A stretch of 64,000 bases of DNA from contig NZ_CP026952.1 of assembly GCF_003065605.1 (NCBI RefSeq), positions 868,001 to 932,000 of the forward strand, written 5' to 3'. A model generated the notes under the pieces. The model saw only the letters and a program-made list of their open reading frames with translations. It was not told where the DNA came from and ran no database searches. Positions 15,398-27,000 of the stretch are shown here, piece after piece. Source of the DNA: Aeromicrobium chenweiae (GTDB lineage: Bacteria; Actinomycetota; Actinomycetes; Propionibacteriales; Nocardioidaceae). Position 1 is the first letter of the stretch. Each line of letters opens with the position of its first letter. Position numbers and translations under genes: made by a program.

Positions 15398-16507
15398 GTG
15401 AGCGAGAGATATCAGGTCCCACCCGGCGTGGAGATCGCCACCCAGTGGGCGTGGCGTCTGCTCGTCATCGGGGCAGCGGGCCTGGCGGGCATCTGGCTGC
15501 TGCGCTACTTCTCCGAGATCTCGGTCCCCATCGCGGTCGCACTCCTCGGCACGGCCCTGACCGTGGACGCGGTCAACTGGCTGCAGGCGCGCGGCCTGCC
15601 GCGGCTGTTGTCGACGTTCATCGTCGTGATCTTCATGCTGGTCGCGTTCTTCGGCATGCTCGCCCTGGTCGGCCAGCAGCTGTCGACCCAGGCCACCGAG
15701 CTGCGCGGCAACGTGGTCGACGGCATCACGCAGGTGCAGGACTGGGCCGAGACCGGCCCGCTGGACCTCTCGGACTCCCAGATCAAGGACTGGGTGGACA
15801 GCGCCAAGGACTCGATCGCCTCCAGCGACACCACGCTGCTCTCACGAGCCGGTGCGGTCGGCACCACGGTGACGCACGTCGTCGCCGGGTTCTTCATCGC
15901 GCTCTTCGCCTCGTTCTTCTTCCTCTACGACGGCAACCGCATCTGGTCCTGGGTCGTCGCGCTGTTCCCGCGGGCCGCCCGCGACCAGGTCGACTCCTCC
16001 GGGCACACGGCCTGGATCTCGCTGACGGCCTTCGTGCGGGCCACGGTGCTGGTCGCGTTCACCGACGCGGTGGGCATCGCCGTCGGAGCCTGGCTCCTCG
16101 GCGTGCCGCTCACCTTCGCGATCGGCGTGCTGGTCTTCCTCGGCGCGTTCATCCCGATCATCGGGGCCCTGCTGTCGGGCATGGTCGCGGTCCTGGTGGC
16201 CCTCGTCGCGCAGGGGCCGTGGACCGCGCTGTTCATGCTGATCATCGTCGTGGCGGTCCAGCAGGTCGAGTCGCACGTGCTCCAGCCGTTCCTGATGGGC
16301 CGGCTCGTCAGGGTGCACCCGCTCGCGATCATCCTCGCGATCGGTGCGGGCGTGACCGTCGCGGGCATCGTGGGCGCCCTCATCGCGGTGCCGCTCGCCG
16401 CGTGCCTCAACGGTGTCGTGCGCCACCTGGTCTCGTCCGCTCGGGAGTACCAGGACGAGCCCGAGCCGGACACGCCGTTCGAGCCGCCGGAGCCGTTGGG
16501 GCGATGA
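15398..16507 (+). CDS. AI-2E family transporter (UPF0118)
   Basis: 369 aa polytopic membrane protein with about eight membrane segments, starting at LLVIGAAGLAGIWLL. The large extracytoplasmic loop is at residues about 100-165. The conserved C-terminal half has FLGAFIPIIGALLSG and HVLQPFLMGRLVRVHPLAI. Family members export AI-2 or act as Na+/H+ antiporters. GTG 15398 is chosen because GAGGAG (15383-15388) sits 9 nt before it and the hydrophobic core begins soon after; an open extension to 15290 looks non-coding. The stop overlaps the ATG of the YjbR gene. Confidence 0.9.
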   Translation: MSERYQVPPGVEIATQWAWRLLVIGAAGLAGIWLLRYFSEISVPIAVALLGTALTVDAVNWLQARGLPRLLSTFIVVIFMLVAFFGMLALVGQQLSTQATELRGNVVDGITQVQDWAETGPLDLSDSQIKDWVDSAKDSIASSDTTLLSRAGAVGTTVTHVVAGFFIALFASFFFLYDGNRIWSWVVALFPRAARDQVDSSGHTAWISLTAFVRATVLVAFTDAVGIAVGAWLLGVPLTFAIGVLVFLGAFIPIIGALLSGMVAVLVALVAQGPWTALFMLIIVVAVQQVESHVLQPFLMGRLVRVHPLAIILAIGAGVTVAGIVGALIAVPLAACLNGVVRHLVSSAREYQDEPEPDTPFEPPEPLGR

Positions 16508-16836
16508 CGGACGTCCACGCCTTCTGCGCCGGGCTGCCCGGGGCGGTGCTGACCTTCCCGTTCAACGAGGAGACGGCCGTCTACAAGGTCGGCGGCAGGA
16601 TCTTCGCGCAGACCGGCGTGGCGAGCCCCGACAGCATCAACCTCAAGGCCGAGCCTCCCGACGTCACGGGGCTCGTCGCGACGTACGACGCGGTCGAGCG
16701 TGGATTCCACATGAACAAGAAGCACTGGGTCACCGTCCGGCTGGACGGCACCCTGCCACCGGGGCTGCTCGAGGAGCTCATCGAGGACTCGTACGACCTG
16801 GTGGTCGACAAGCTGTCGGCGCGCGACCGGCCGTAG
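16504..16836 (+). CDS. MmcQ/YjbR family protein
   Basis: 110 aa, the usual size. Family landmarks are FCAGLPGAVLTFPFNEET, VYKVGGRIFA, INLKAEPPD, HMNKKHWVTV and the C-terminal LIEDSYDLVVDKL. The fold is CyaY-like and its DNA-binding role was proposed from structure; biological function is unclear. Translationally coupled to the AI-2E transporter by an ATGA overlap. Convergent with the MarR gene, 6 nt between the ends. Confidence 0.9.
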   Translation: MTDVHAFCAGLPGAVLTFPFNEETAVYKVGGRIFAQTGVASPDSINLKAEPPDVTGLVATYDAVERGFHMNKKHWVTVRLDGTLPPGLLEELIEDSYDLVVDKLSARDRP

Positions 16837-16842
16837 CGGGCA

Positions 16843-17277
16843 TCAGGCGGTGGCGCTGAGGGCAGCCGTGAGCCTCTCCAGGTCCTCGCGCAGGCGCCGG
16901 CGATCGGTGTCCGACCAGTCGTGGAGGGCGGCCGTGAGGAAGGTGCGTCGCTCGTCGAACGTCCTGGCGAGACTGGCGGCGCCCGCGTCGGACAGGGCGA
17001 TGATGCGCGCCCGGCCGTCCTCGGGGTCCGGCTCGCGGTCGATCATGCCGTGGTCGCCCAGCTGCTGCACGTGCCGGCTCACGGTCGAGGCATCCAGCTT
17101 CATCGCCTCGGCGAGGTCGCCGAGCCGCATCGCGCCGTGACACTTCAACGCGTAGAGCAACGTGGCCTGGGCCGGGTCGATCACGTCTCCGGCCGTGCGG
17201 GCGCGGAACCGCCGGCCCGCGACCATCATCAGGCGCATGAGGGCGTCCTCTGCGGTGCTCGACCCATCTGATTGCAT
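16843..17277 (-). CDS. MarR family transcriptional regulator
   Basis: 144 aa from ATG 17277. Winged helix: QATLLYALKCHGAMRLGDLA, recognition helix LDASTVSRHVQQLGDHG and wing DPEDGRARIIALSDAG. The start codon lies inside the perfect palindrome TTGCATGATGCAA, and TATGGT (17284-17289) is placed for a leaderless transcript. The protein could thus occlude its own start. It follows the MBL-fold hydrolase gene on the same strand after 43 bp but has its own promoter signal. Target genes other than itself are not evident. Confidence 0.88.
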   Translation of the reverse strand: MQSDGSSTAEDALMRLMMVAGRRFRARTAGDVIDPAQATLLYALKCHGAMRLGDLAEAMKLDASTVSRHVQQLGDHGMIDREPDPEDGRARIIALSDAGAASLARTFDERRTFLTAALHDWSDTDRRRLREDLERLTAALSATA

Positions 17278-17284
17278 GATGCAA
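17272..17284. promoter_or_regulatory. MarR autoregulatory palindrome over start codon
   Basis: TTGCAT-G-ATGCAA is a perfect 6-bp inverted repeat covering the ATG (17275-17277) of the MarR gene and abutting its -10. This is the expected place for autorepression. Confidence 0.6.
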
Positions 17285-17320
17285 CCATATGCCGGACGGG
17301 CCGTGGACCCAAGCACTCCC

Positions 17321-18037
17321 TCAGGCCGCGCGGGCCGCCTCGTAGGCCGCCAACAGCTCGGGCACCCCCGCGTGCCACGGCGTCCCGTGTCCCGGCAGGA
17401 CCCAGTCGACGTCGAGCCCCTCGAGGCGCGAGAGCGACTCGGTGGCCGCCTCCGGGTCGTCGGTGAACGGCGCGGGCTGGGGGCCGCGGCGGCCGGTCAG
17501 GACGTGGCGCGTGGTGAGCCCGTCACCGACGAACACCGCGGAGACGGCAGGCACGTAGACCGCGATGCTGCCGGGGGAGTGGCCCGGGAGGCCGATGATC
17601 CGGGGCGCTCCGGGGAGGTCGAGCACGTCCCCGTCGCAGATCTCGTGCACCTCCGTGAGGTGGTGGGTGCGGTAGCCGCCCTTGCTGATCGAGTAGCCCA
17701 GGAAGCGCAGCACGGGGCCGATCCGCATGCCGCCCATGCCGGGCTTGGTCGACGTCTCGCCGCGGGCGCGGGCGGCGTCCGCATGGTGCACGAACACGGG
17801 CACGCCGTGGTCGCGGCGCAGGCGCTCGGCGAAGCCGACGTGGTCGCTGTCGCCGTGCGTCAGGACGATGCCGCGGATGTCCGCGACGCTGCGGCCCATG
17901 GCCGCGAGCTCGCGGTCCAGGTCGCGCCAGTGGCCGGGCAGCCCGGCGTCGATGAGGGTGATGCCGTCATCCGTGACGACGAGGTAGGCAGCGACGGTGT
18001 CGTTGCCGATGCGGTGAAGCTGAGGTGTGAGTTCCAT
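17321..18037 (-). CDS. MBL-fold metallo-hydrolase
   Basis: 238 aa. The metal motif is LTHGDSDHVG, the HxDxDH variant of HxHxDH. Further ligands come from GLPGHSPGSIAV (His), VFVGDGL (Asp) and LPGHGTPW (His). The fold hydrolyses esters, thioesters or lactones; the substrate cannot be read from the sequence. ATG 18037 has TACCGT (18045-18050) 7 nt upstream, indicating a leaderless mRNA. A divergent TetR gene begins 53 bp away and two operator copies fill the gap, so this gene is almost certainly its target. Confidence 0.9.
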   Translation of the reverse strand: MELTPQLHRIGNDTVAAYLVVTDDGITLIDAGLPGHWRDLDRELAAMGRSVADIRGIVLTHGDSDHVGFAERLRRDHGVPVFVHHADAARARGETSTKPGMGGMRIGPVLRFLGYSISKGGYRTHHLTEVHEICDGDVLDLPGAPRIIGLPGHSPGSIAVYVPAVSAVFVGDGLTTRHVLTGRRGPQPAPFTDDPEAATESLSRLEGLDVDWVLPGHGTPWHAGVPELLAAYEAARAA

Positions 18038-18082
18038 GATGGCTACGGTACATAGCCATCATGGCTACGCACAATAGCTATG
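18038..18082. promoter_or_regulatory. Two tandem TetR-type operators in a divergent promoter
   Basis: Site 1 is GATGGCTA (18038-18045), 7 nt, TAGCCATC (18053-18060), perfect. Site 2 is CATGGCTA (18060-18067), 7 nt, TAGCTATG (18075-18082), one mismatch. Centres are 22 bp apart, two helical turns. Site 1 covers the -10 of the MBL gene and site 2 the -10 (TATGCT, 18079-18084) of the TetR gene. Confidence 0.75.
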
Positions 18083-18090
18083 CTGGGTTC

Positions 18091-18654
18091 ATGCCGACTC
18101 CCGACCGCACGTCCCTGCCCGCGATCGTCGCCGCCGCCGAGCACCTCCTCGACGGCGAGGGTCTCAGGGCCGTGACGATGGCCGCTGTCGCCGAGCGGGT
18201 GGGGGTCCGCCCGCCGTCGCTCTACAAGCGTGTGAGCAACCGCGGCGAGCTGATCCGCCTGCTGGCCGAGGCCGCGACCCGTGACCTCGGCGCGCGGATC
18301 GCCGCCGTGGAGCACGCCGCCGGCGATCCGCGGGCCAGGCTCGAGGGCATCGCGATCGCGGTCCGCACGTTCGCCCACGCGCGGCCCGCGGCGTACCAGC
18401 TGGTCTTCACCTCCGGCGCCGAGGAGGTGGGACTCTCCCGTGAACTGCTGCAGACGACCAGCGCGCCACTCCTCGCCGCGGTGGGCGAGCTCGCTGGCCC
18501 GGACCGCGCGCTCGAGGCGGCGCGCACCGTCACCGCGTGGCTCACCGGCTTGATCGCGATGGAGCTCGGCGGTGAGTTCCGTCTCGGCGGCGAGATCGGC
18601 GACGCGTTCGACTACGGGATCGACCGCCTGGCCGACGCGATCACCGCCGCCTGA
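18091..18654 (+). CDS. TetR family transcriptional regulator
   Basis: 187 aa from ATG 18091. HTH: LRAVTMAAVAERVGVRPPSL followed by YKRVSNRGELIRLLA. The C-terminal domain is of the WHG type (HARPAAYQLVFTSGAEE). An in-frame ATG at 18061 would put the operator inside the coding region; ATG 18091 lies 6 nt after the -10 TATGCT, fitting a leaderless start. It should bind the two repeats between itself and the MBL-fold hydrolase gene and so repress both. The inducer is probably a substrate of that hydrolase (inference). It converges on the PRISE reductase gene. Confidence 0.9.
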   Translation: MPTPDRTSLPAIVAAAEHLLDGEGLRAVTMAAVAERVGVRPPSLYKRVSNRGELIRLLAEAATRDLGARIAAVEHAAGDPRARLEGIAIAVRTFAHARPAAYQLVFTSGAEEVGLSRELLQTTSAPLLAAVGELAGPDRALEAARTVTAWLTGLIAMELGGEFRLGGEIGDAFDYGIDRLADAITAA

Positions 18655-18663
18655 GCCAGCGGC

Positions 18664-19740
18664 TCACGGGATGATGTGGGCCTCGCGGTACTTCCGGACG
18701 TGGTCGAAGAAGCTCTCCCGTGAGTCCCGGAACCCGAGGAACCCGGCGCGCCGGCTCTTGTTCATGTCCGTCAGGCTCTCGACGGTGCGGCCGAGGTCGC
18801 TGTCGGTGTGCCACCACGACGCGATCCGGGACAGATCGGGCTCGACGAGGTCGTGCTCCGAGGCGATGTCCCGCCACGTGTCCGCCATGCCGACCATGCT
18901 CTGCTCGAGGGGGCGCGGCTCGCCCTCGAAACCCTCCCACGGGACGCCGAAGTGCTCGGCGACCCGGGGCCACAGGGCCCGCCAGCGGAACACGTCGCCG
19001 TTCGCGATGTTGAACGCCTGGTCGCGGCCGGCCTCGTGGGTGCCGGCCCAGATGATCTGCTCCGCGAGCAGGTCCGCGTCCGTGACGTCGGTGAGGCCGT
19101 TCCACTGCAGCTCGGAGCCCGGGAAGACGAACGGACGGCCCAGCCGCCGGCAGATCGTCGCGTAGGCGGACAGCGTCAGCACCATGTTCATCGCGTTGCC
19201 CGTGGCGAAGCCGAAGACGGTGTGGGCGCGGTGCACGCTCCACGTGAACGCATTGCGCTCGGCGGAGGCGAACAGCTCGTCCTCCTGGGCGTAGTAGAAG
19301 TTCGGGTAGTCCAGACGGGGCTCCTCCTCGCGGAACGGGGTGTCCGGCACGTCCCCGGAGCCGTACGCCTCGAAGGGGCCGAGGTAGTGCTTGAGCCCGG
19401 TCACCAGGGCGACGTGCTGCACCGACCGGGCCGGCTCGAGTGCCGCGAGCACGTTGCGCACCGCCGCCCCGTTGACGGCGATGTTCTCCTCCTCGGTGTC
19501 CTGACGGGTCCACGCCGTGATCGCGACGAGCTGGGGAGCCACGTCCGCGAGGGCCGCCTGCAGGGCCTCGGGGTCGGCCAGGTCCGCTGCGACCGACGTG
19601 ACACCGGGCTGGGGGCGTCCGCTCCGGGAGAGGCCGAACGTCGTCCAGCCCCCCGCCACGAGCTGTGTGCTCAACGCCTGGCCGATGATGCCGGTCGCGC
19701 CGACCACGAGGGCGCGTCCGGGAGTGCTGCTGGGGGTCAT
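18664..19740 (-). CDS. PRISE-type SDR (progesterone 5-beta-reductase/iridoid synthase-like)
   Basis: 358 aa extended SDR. NADPH site: ALVVGATGIIGQALSTQLV. The PRISE signature motifs are clear: VALVTGLKHYLGPFEAYG with the catalytic Lys, and LDYPNFYYAQEDELF with the catalytic Tyr. Further on are VHRAHTVFGFATGNAMNM and FNIANGDVFRW. Plant members reduce enone double bonds of progesterone or 8-oxogeranial; bacterial members accept small enones. Start ATG 19740 follows AAGGA. The open frame upstream to 19866 lacks family features. It stands alone beside the rRNA operon. Confidence 0.88.
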   Translation of the reverse strand: MTPSSTPGRALVVGATGIIGQALSTQLVAGGWTTFGLSRSGRPQPGVTSVAADLADPEALQAALADVAPQLVAITAWTRQDTEEENIAVNGAAVRNVLAALEPARSVQHVALVTGLKHYLGPFEAYGSGDVPDTPFREEEPRLDYPNFYYAQEDELFASAERNAFTWSVHRAHTVFGFATGNAMNMVLTLSAYATICRRLGRPFVFPGSELQWNGLTDVTDADLLAEQIIWAGTHEAGRDQAFNIANGDVFRWRALWPRVAEHFGVPWEGFEGEPRPLEQSMVGMADTWRDIASEHDLVEPDLSRIASWWHTDSDLGRTVESLTDMNKSRRAGFLGFRDSRESFFDHVRKYREAHIIP

Positions 19741-19941
19741 GGGGAGTCCTTCGATCGGGGGAGCGGGCCCGCGTGACGGGCCCGGCATCCGGTGTACCCG
19801 CTGGGGCCGAATTGCCCCACTCCTGCAATACCGGGGAGCGCTGTTCGGGCCCGAAAAAAACTTCACAGCGACTTTTCCCCGAGATCACGCCGTGTACGTC
19901 GGAGACAGGTTCTCAAAAGGGCGAAAAGCGTCAATCTCGAT

Positions 19942-19971
19942 TTGGCGCTTCGGAAAGGTCCCGTGTAATGT
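19942..19971 (+). promoter_or_regulatory. Candidate upstream rrn promoter (P1)
   Basis: TTGGCG (19942-19947), an 18-nt spacer and TAATGT (19966-19971), about 415 nt before 16S. It lies in a stretch that is AT-richer than its surroundings. Confidence 0.45.
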
Positions 19972-20127
19972 TCTTCTTGTTGGACAGCACAGCGAAACGC
20001 AGCCGCGAGGCGCGGAACGCAGGGTGTCCGACCAGCTCAACCGAAACGATCAAGGCACGGAGTCCTTCACGGGGTTCCTGTCGCCGGGTCGCTGAGAACG
20101 GGAGCTGGCATGGTGACCGACCCGGGT

Positions 20128-20156
20128 TTGACCGGTGAAAACGAGCCGTGTAAGTT
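20128..20156 (+). promoter_or_regulatory. Candidate main rrn promoter (P2)
   Basis: TTGACC (20128-20133), exactly 17 nt, TAAGTT (20151-20156). This is the best consensus match upstream of the rRNA genes, about 230 nt before mature 16S. Confidence 0.65.
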
Positions 20157-20384
20157 GGACGAGTTGCCCTGAGGCGGACCGAGAGGTTTTAGCTGAGGTG
20201 AGCGTCTGATCCTTGAGAACTCAACAGTGTGCCAAAAGTCGACGAGATTAATTAGTAATACCCCGTCGAGACTTGCCAGATGACTTCGGTTGTTTGGTTG
20301 GCTTGATGGAATCAATTCCGACAATTTATTTGTCAGCAAATAGTTTGTCAGGTTGAACTGAAGTTTGGCAGCGCTTTAGCTGCT

Positions 20385-25369
<4,985 letters not shown>

Positions 25370-25370
25370 T

Positions 25371-25404
25371 TACAAAGATGTACACCGCGTCCACTGTGAG
25401 GTTC
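25371..25404 (+). other. 23S processing stem, 3' half
   Basis: TACAAAGATG (25371-25380) and CGCGTCCACTGTGAGGTTC (25386-25404) pair with 22234-22264, with one mismatch and a small internal loop. Confidence 0.8.
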
Positions 25405-25502
25405 CCGAGATACGTCCGGGAACCACCAAGACCCCTCCAACACACCCGATGGGTGTGACGGAGTCAAGGGGTTGCATGGTTTTGAGTTGATATCTCAATA
25501 GA

Positions 25503-25621
25503 GTTTCGGCGACCATGGCGAGAGGGAAATACCCGGCTACATTCCGAACCCGGAAGTCAAGCCTCTCAGCGCCGATGGTACTGCACGGGAGACTGTGTGG
25601 GAGAGTAGGACGTCGCCGGAC
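25503..25621 (+). rRNA. rrf: 5S ribosomal RNA
   Basis: About 119 nt. The terminal stem TTCGGCGAC (25504-25512) pairs with GTCGCCGGA (25612-25620). Internal landmarks ATTCCGAACCCGGAAGTC and GCCGATGGTACTGC are typical of bacterial 5S. Confidence 0.96.
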
Positions 25622-25631
25622 AATCATTAGC

Positions 25632-25660
25632 GCGAGGCCGCCCCTATGGGGCGGCCTCGC
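25632..25660 (+). terminator. rrn terminator T1
   Basis: GCGAGGCCGCCCC (25632-25644), loop TAT, GGGGCGGCCTCGC (25648-25660): a perfect 13-bp stem 10 nt after 5S, followed by TGCTGTTTGT. Confidence 0.9.
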
Positions 25661-25694
25661 TGCTGTTTGTGCACCAGAGTCGTGCACCCAAGCC

Positions 25695-25726
25695 AAAGGC
25701 CCCCACAGGTGACTGTGGGGGCCTTT
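25695..25726. terminator. rrn terminator T2, possibly bidirectional
   Basis: AAAGGCCCCCACAG, loop GTGA, CTGTGGGGGCCTTT: a perfect 14-bp stem with A's on one side and T's on the other. It can stop both rRNA transcription and the convergent coiled-coil operon, which ends at 25765. Confidence 0.88.
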
Positions 25727-25764
25727 GTGCGTCCTGGACCCAGGGGACCGTGACGCCGGATGGG

Positions 25765-26418
25765 TCAGTCCTTCTGGCGATCCTGCTTCTTCGCCTCGGT
25801 GAGGTCGCTGAGCGCCTCGGCGTCAGAACGCGCCTCGGCAGCGGACTGCTTGGACTCGCGAGCGTCGTCGAGCTCGGCCTTGGCCTCACGGCGTGCGGCC
25901 GCCTTCTTGGCCTCCGCCGCCTGCGCGACCCGCTTCTTGCGCTGCTCGACCGTTTCCGTGCGCTGCGCGGCGGTCCGGTCGGCAGCGGCCTTCTTCTTCG
26001 TCTCGGTGGCCGAAGCCCGAGCAGCTGCCTGTCGCTTGGACTTGTCCTCAGCCTTCTTGGCCTCAGTGGGAGCCGACGCGGCCTGCCTGGCGGCGGCCTG
26101 CCGCTCGCGGGCAGCCTGCCGGCGTCCGGTCTCGGCCACCACCTGTGCCTCGGCCCGGCGGGCCTCGGCCTGCTCGTCCAGGCGCTCGGCCTTCAGGAGC
26201 TTCTCGGTGCGGTCGATGCGGTCGGCACCGCGAGCGGCGATCTTGTCGTTGTGCAGCGCGGCACCCGCGATCTTGTCCGCGGTGCCGATCGCGCGGTCCA
26301 GCGTGGTGCGGGGCCGTGAGGTCTCCGGCAGCCGGCTGGACAGCCGGTGGTCGATCGTGGCGAGCGGCAGCCGGGCCAGCTCGTAGGGGAGGGCGATGAG
26401 TGTGCTGATGGCAGACAT
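25765..26418 (-). CDS. Basic Ala/Lys/Arg-rich coiled-coil protein
   Basis: 217 aa. The first 65 residues look ordered (MSAISTLIALPYELARLPL, then LDRAIGTADKIAGAAL). The remainder, about 150 residues, is almost only A, K, R, E and Q in heptad-like runs (DKSKRQAAARASATETKKK) and should form a long coiled coil or disordered basic rod. ATG 26418 has AGGAG upstream. It begins 4 nt after the CsbD-domain gene, so both form an operon. I do not recognise a named family; a structural, nucleoid or envelope-associated role in stress is only a guess. Confidence 0.8.
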   Translation of the reverse strand: MSAISTLIALPYELARLPLATIDHRLSSRLPETSRPRTTLDRAIGTADKIAGAALHNDKIAARGADRIDRTEKLLKAERLDEQAEARRAEAQVVAETGRRQAARERQAAARQAASAPTEAKKAEDKSKRQAAARASATETKKKAAADRTAAQRTETVEQRKKRVAQAAEAKKAAARREAKAELDDARESKQSAAEARSDAEALSDLTEAKKQDRQKD

Positions 26419-26422
26419 GTGG

Positions 26423-26962
26423 TCAACTCCTGTTCTCGTCGGCGCGCAGCTGCGCGGCCTGGTGCTCGGCGGCTGCGGCCTCGCGCTCGAGGCGTTCGCG
26501 GTCGGCGACCGCCTGCTGCTCGGTCCGTTCGGCGTTCTCGGCGAGGGCGACGGCCTCCCGCTCGCGCTCGCGCTCGACCTCCTCGGCCTGCTGCTCGGCG
26601 GAACGGCGTCCGATGGCCTCCTGCTGTGCGGCCACGCGTTCAGCCTCGGCGTGCTCCTCGGCCCGCTCGCGGTCGACGGCACGCTGGGCGACGTCGGCCC
26701 GGTCATGGGCGGCCTCCTTCTCGGCTGCCGCCTCGTGGTTGGTCTCGCGGAGCTCCTCGGCGGCTTCCTGACGCTTCGCGTCGGCGAGCGCCTCCTCGGC
26801 GACGGCGGACTTGCGGTGCTCCGCCGCTGCCTGCTGAAGCTGGCCCTCCTCCACGAGATCGTCCTTGCCGGTCACCGCTCCGGCGACTTCCTTGGCCTTG
26901 CCCGCGACGCTGTCGAACAGTCCCTCGCGGGCTCCTGCTGCTGTGTGCTTGTCATGGCTCAT
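26423..26962 (-). CDS. CsbD domain protein with long charged helical tail
   Basis: 179 aa. Residues about 14-45 match the CsbD/YjbJ stress-protein domain (FDSVAGKAKEVAGAVTGKDD). CsbD proteins are usually 60-70 aa; here about 130 residues of Glu/Ala/Arg-rich helix follow (VEREREREAVALAENAERTE). CsbD genes belong to the general stress regulon in Bacillus. First gene of a two-gene operon with the basic coiled-coil protein. No convincing Shine-Dalgarno precedes ATG 26962. Confidence 0.85.
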   Translation of the reverse strand: MSHDKHTAAGAREGLFDSVAGKAKEVAGAVTGKDDLVEEGQLQQAAAEHRKSAVAEEALADAKRQEAAEELRETNHEAAAEKEAAHDRADVAQRAVDRERAEEHAEAERVAAQQEAIGRRSAEQQAEEVEREREREAVALAENAERTEQQAVADRERLEREAAAAEHQAAQLRADENRS

Positions 26963-27000
26963 GAGTCAAAAGTGCCCGAATACCAGGGCCTGACACCCAT

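Larger units (their letters stand above)
19741..20384 (+). other. rRNA operon promoter and leader region
   Basis: 644 bp without genes; it holds the upstream control region and the transcribed leader of rrs. Two promoter candidates are listed separately. The leader contains TTGAGAACTCAACAGTGTGCC-like text at 20213-20233, a motif often seen before actinobacterial 16S genes. A short hairpin-prone stretch (GCAGCGCTTTAGCTGC, 20369-20384) lies just before the mature 5' end. Confidence 0.7.

Noticed and set aside
17851-17880. HxDxDH instead of HxHxDH in the MBL-fold hydrolase
   Set aside because: Looked at first like a damaged metal site, but THGDxDH is a frequent natural variant in this superfamily and the other ligands are present.
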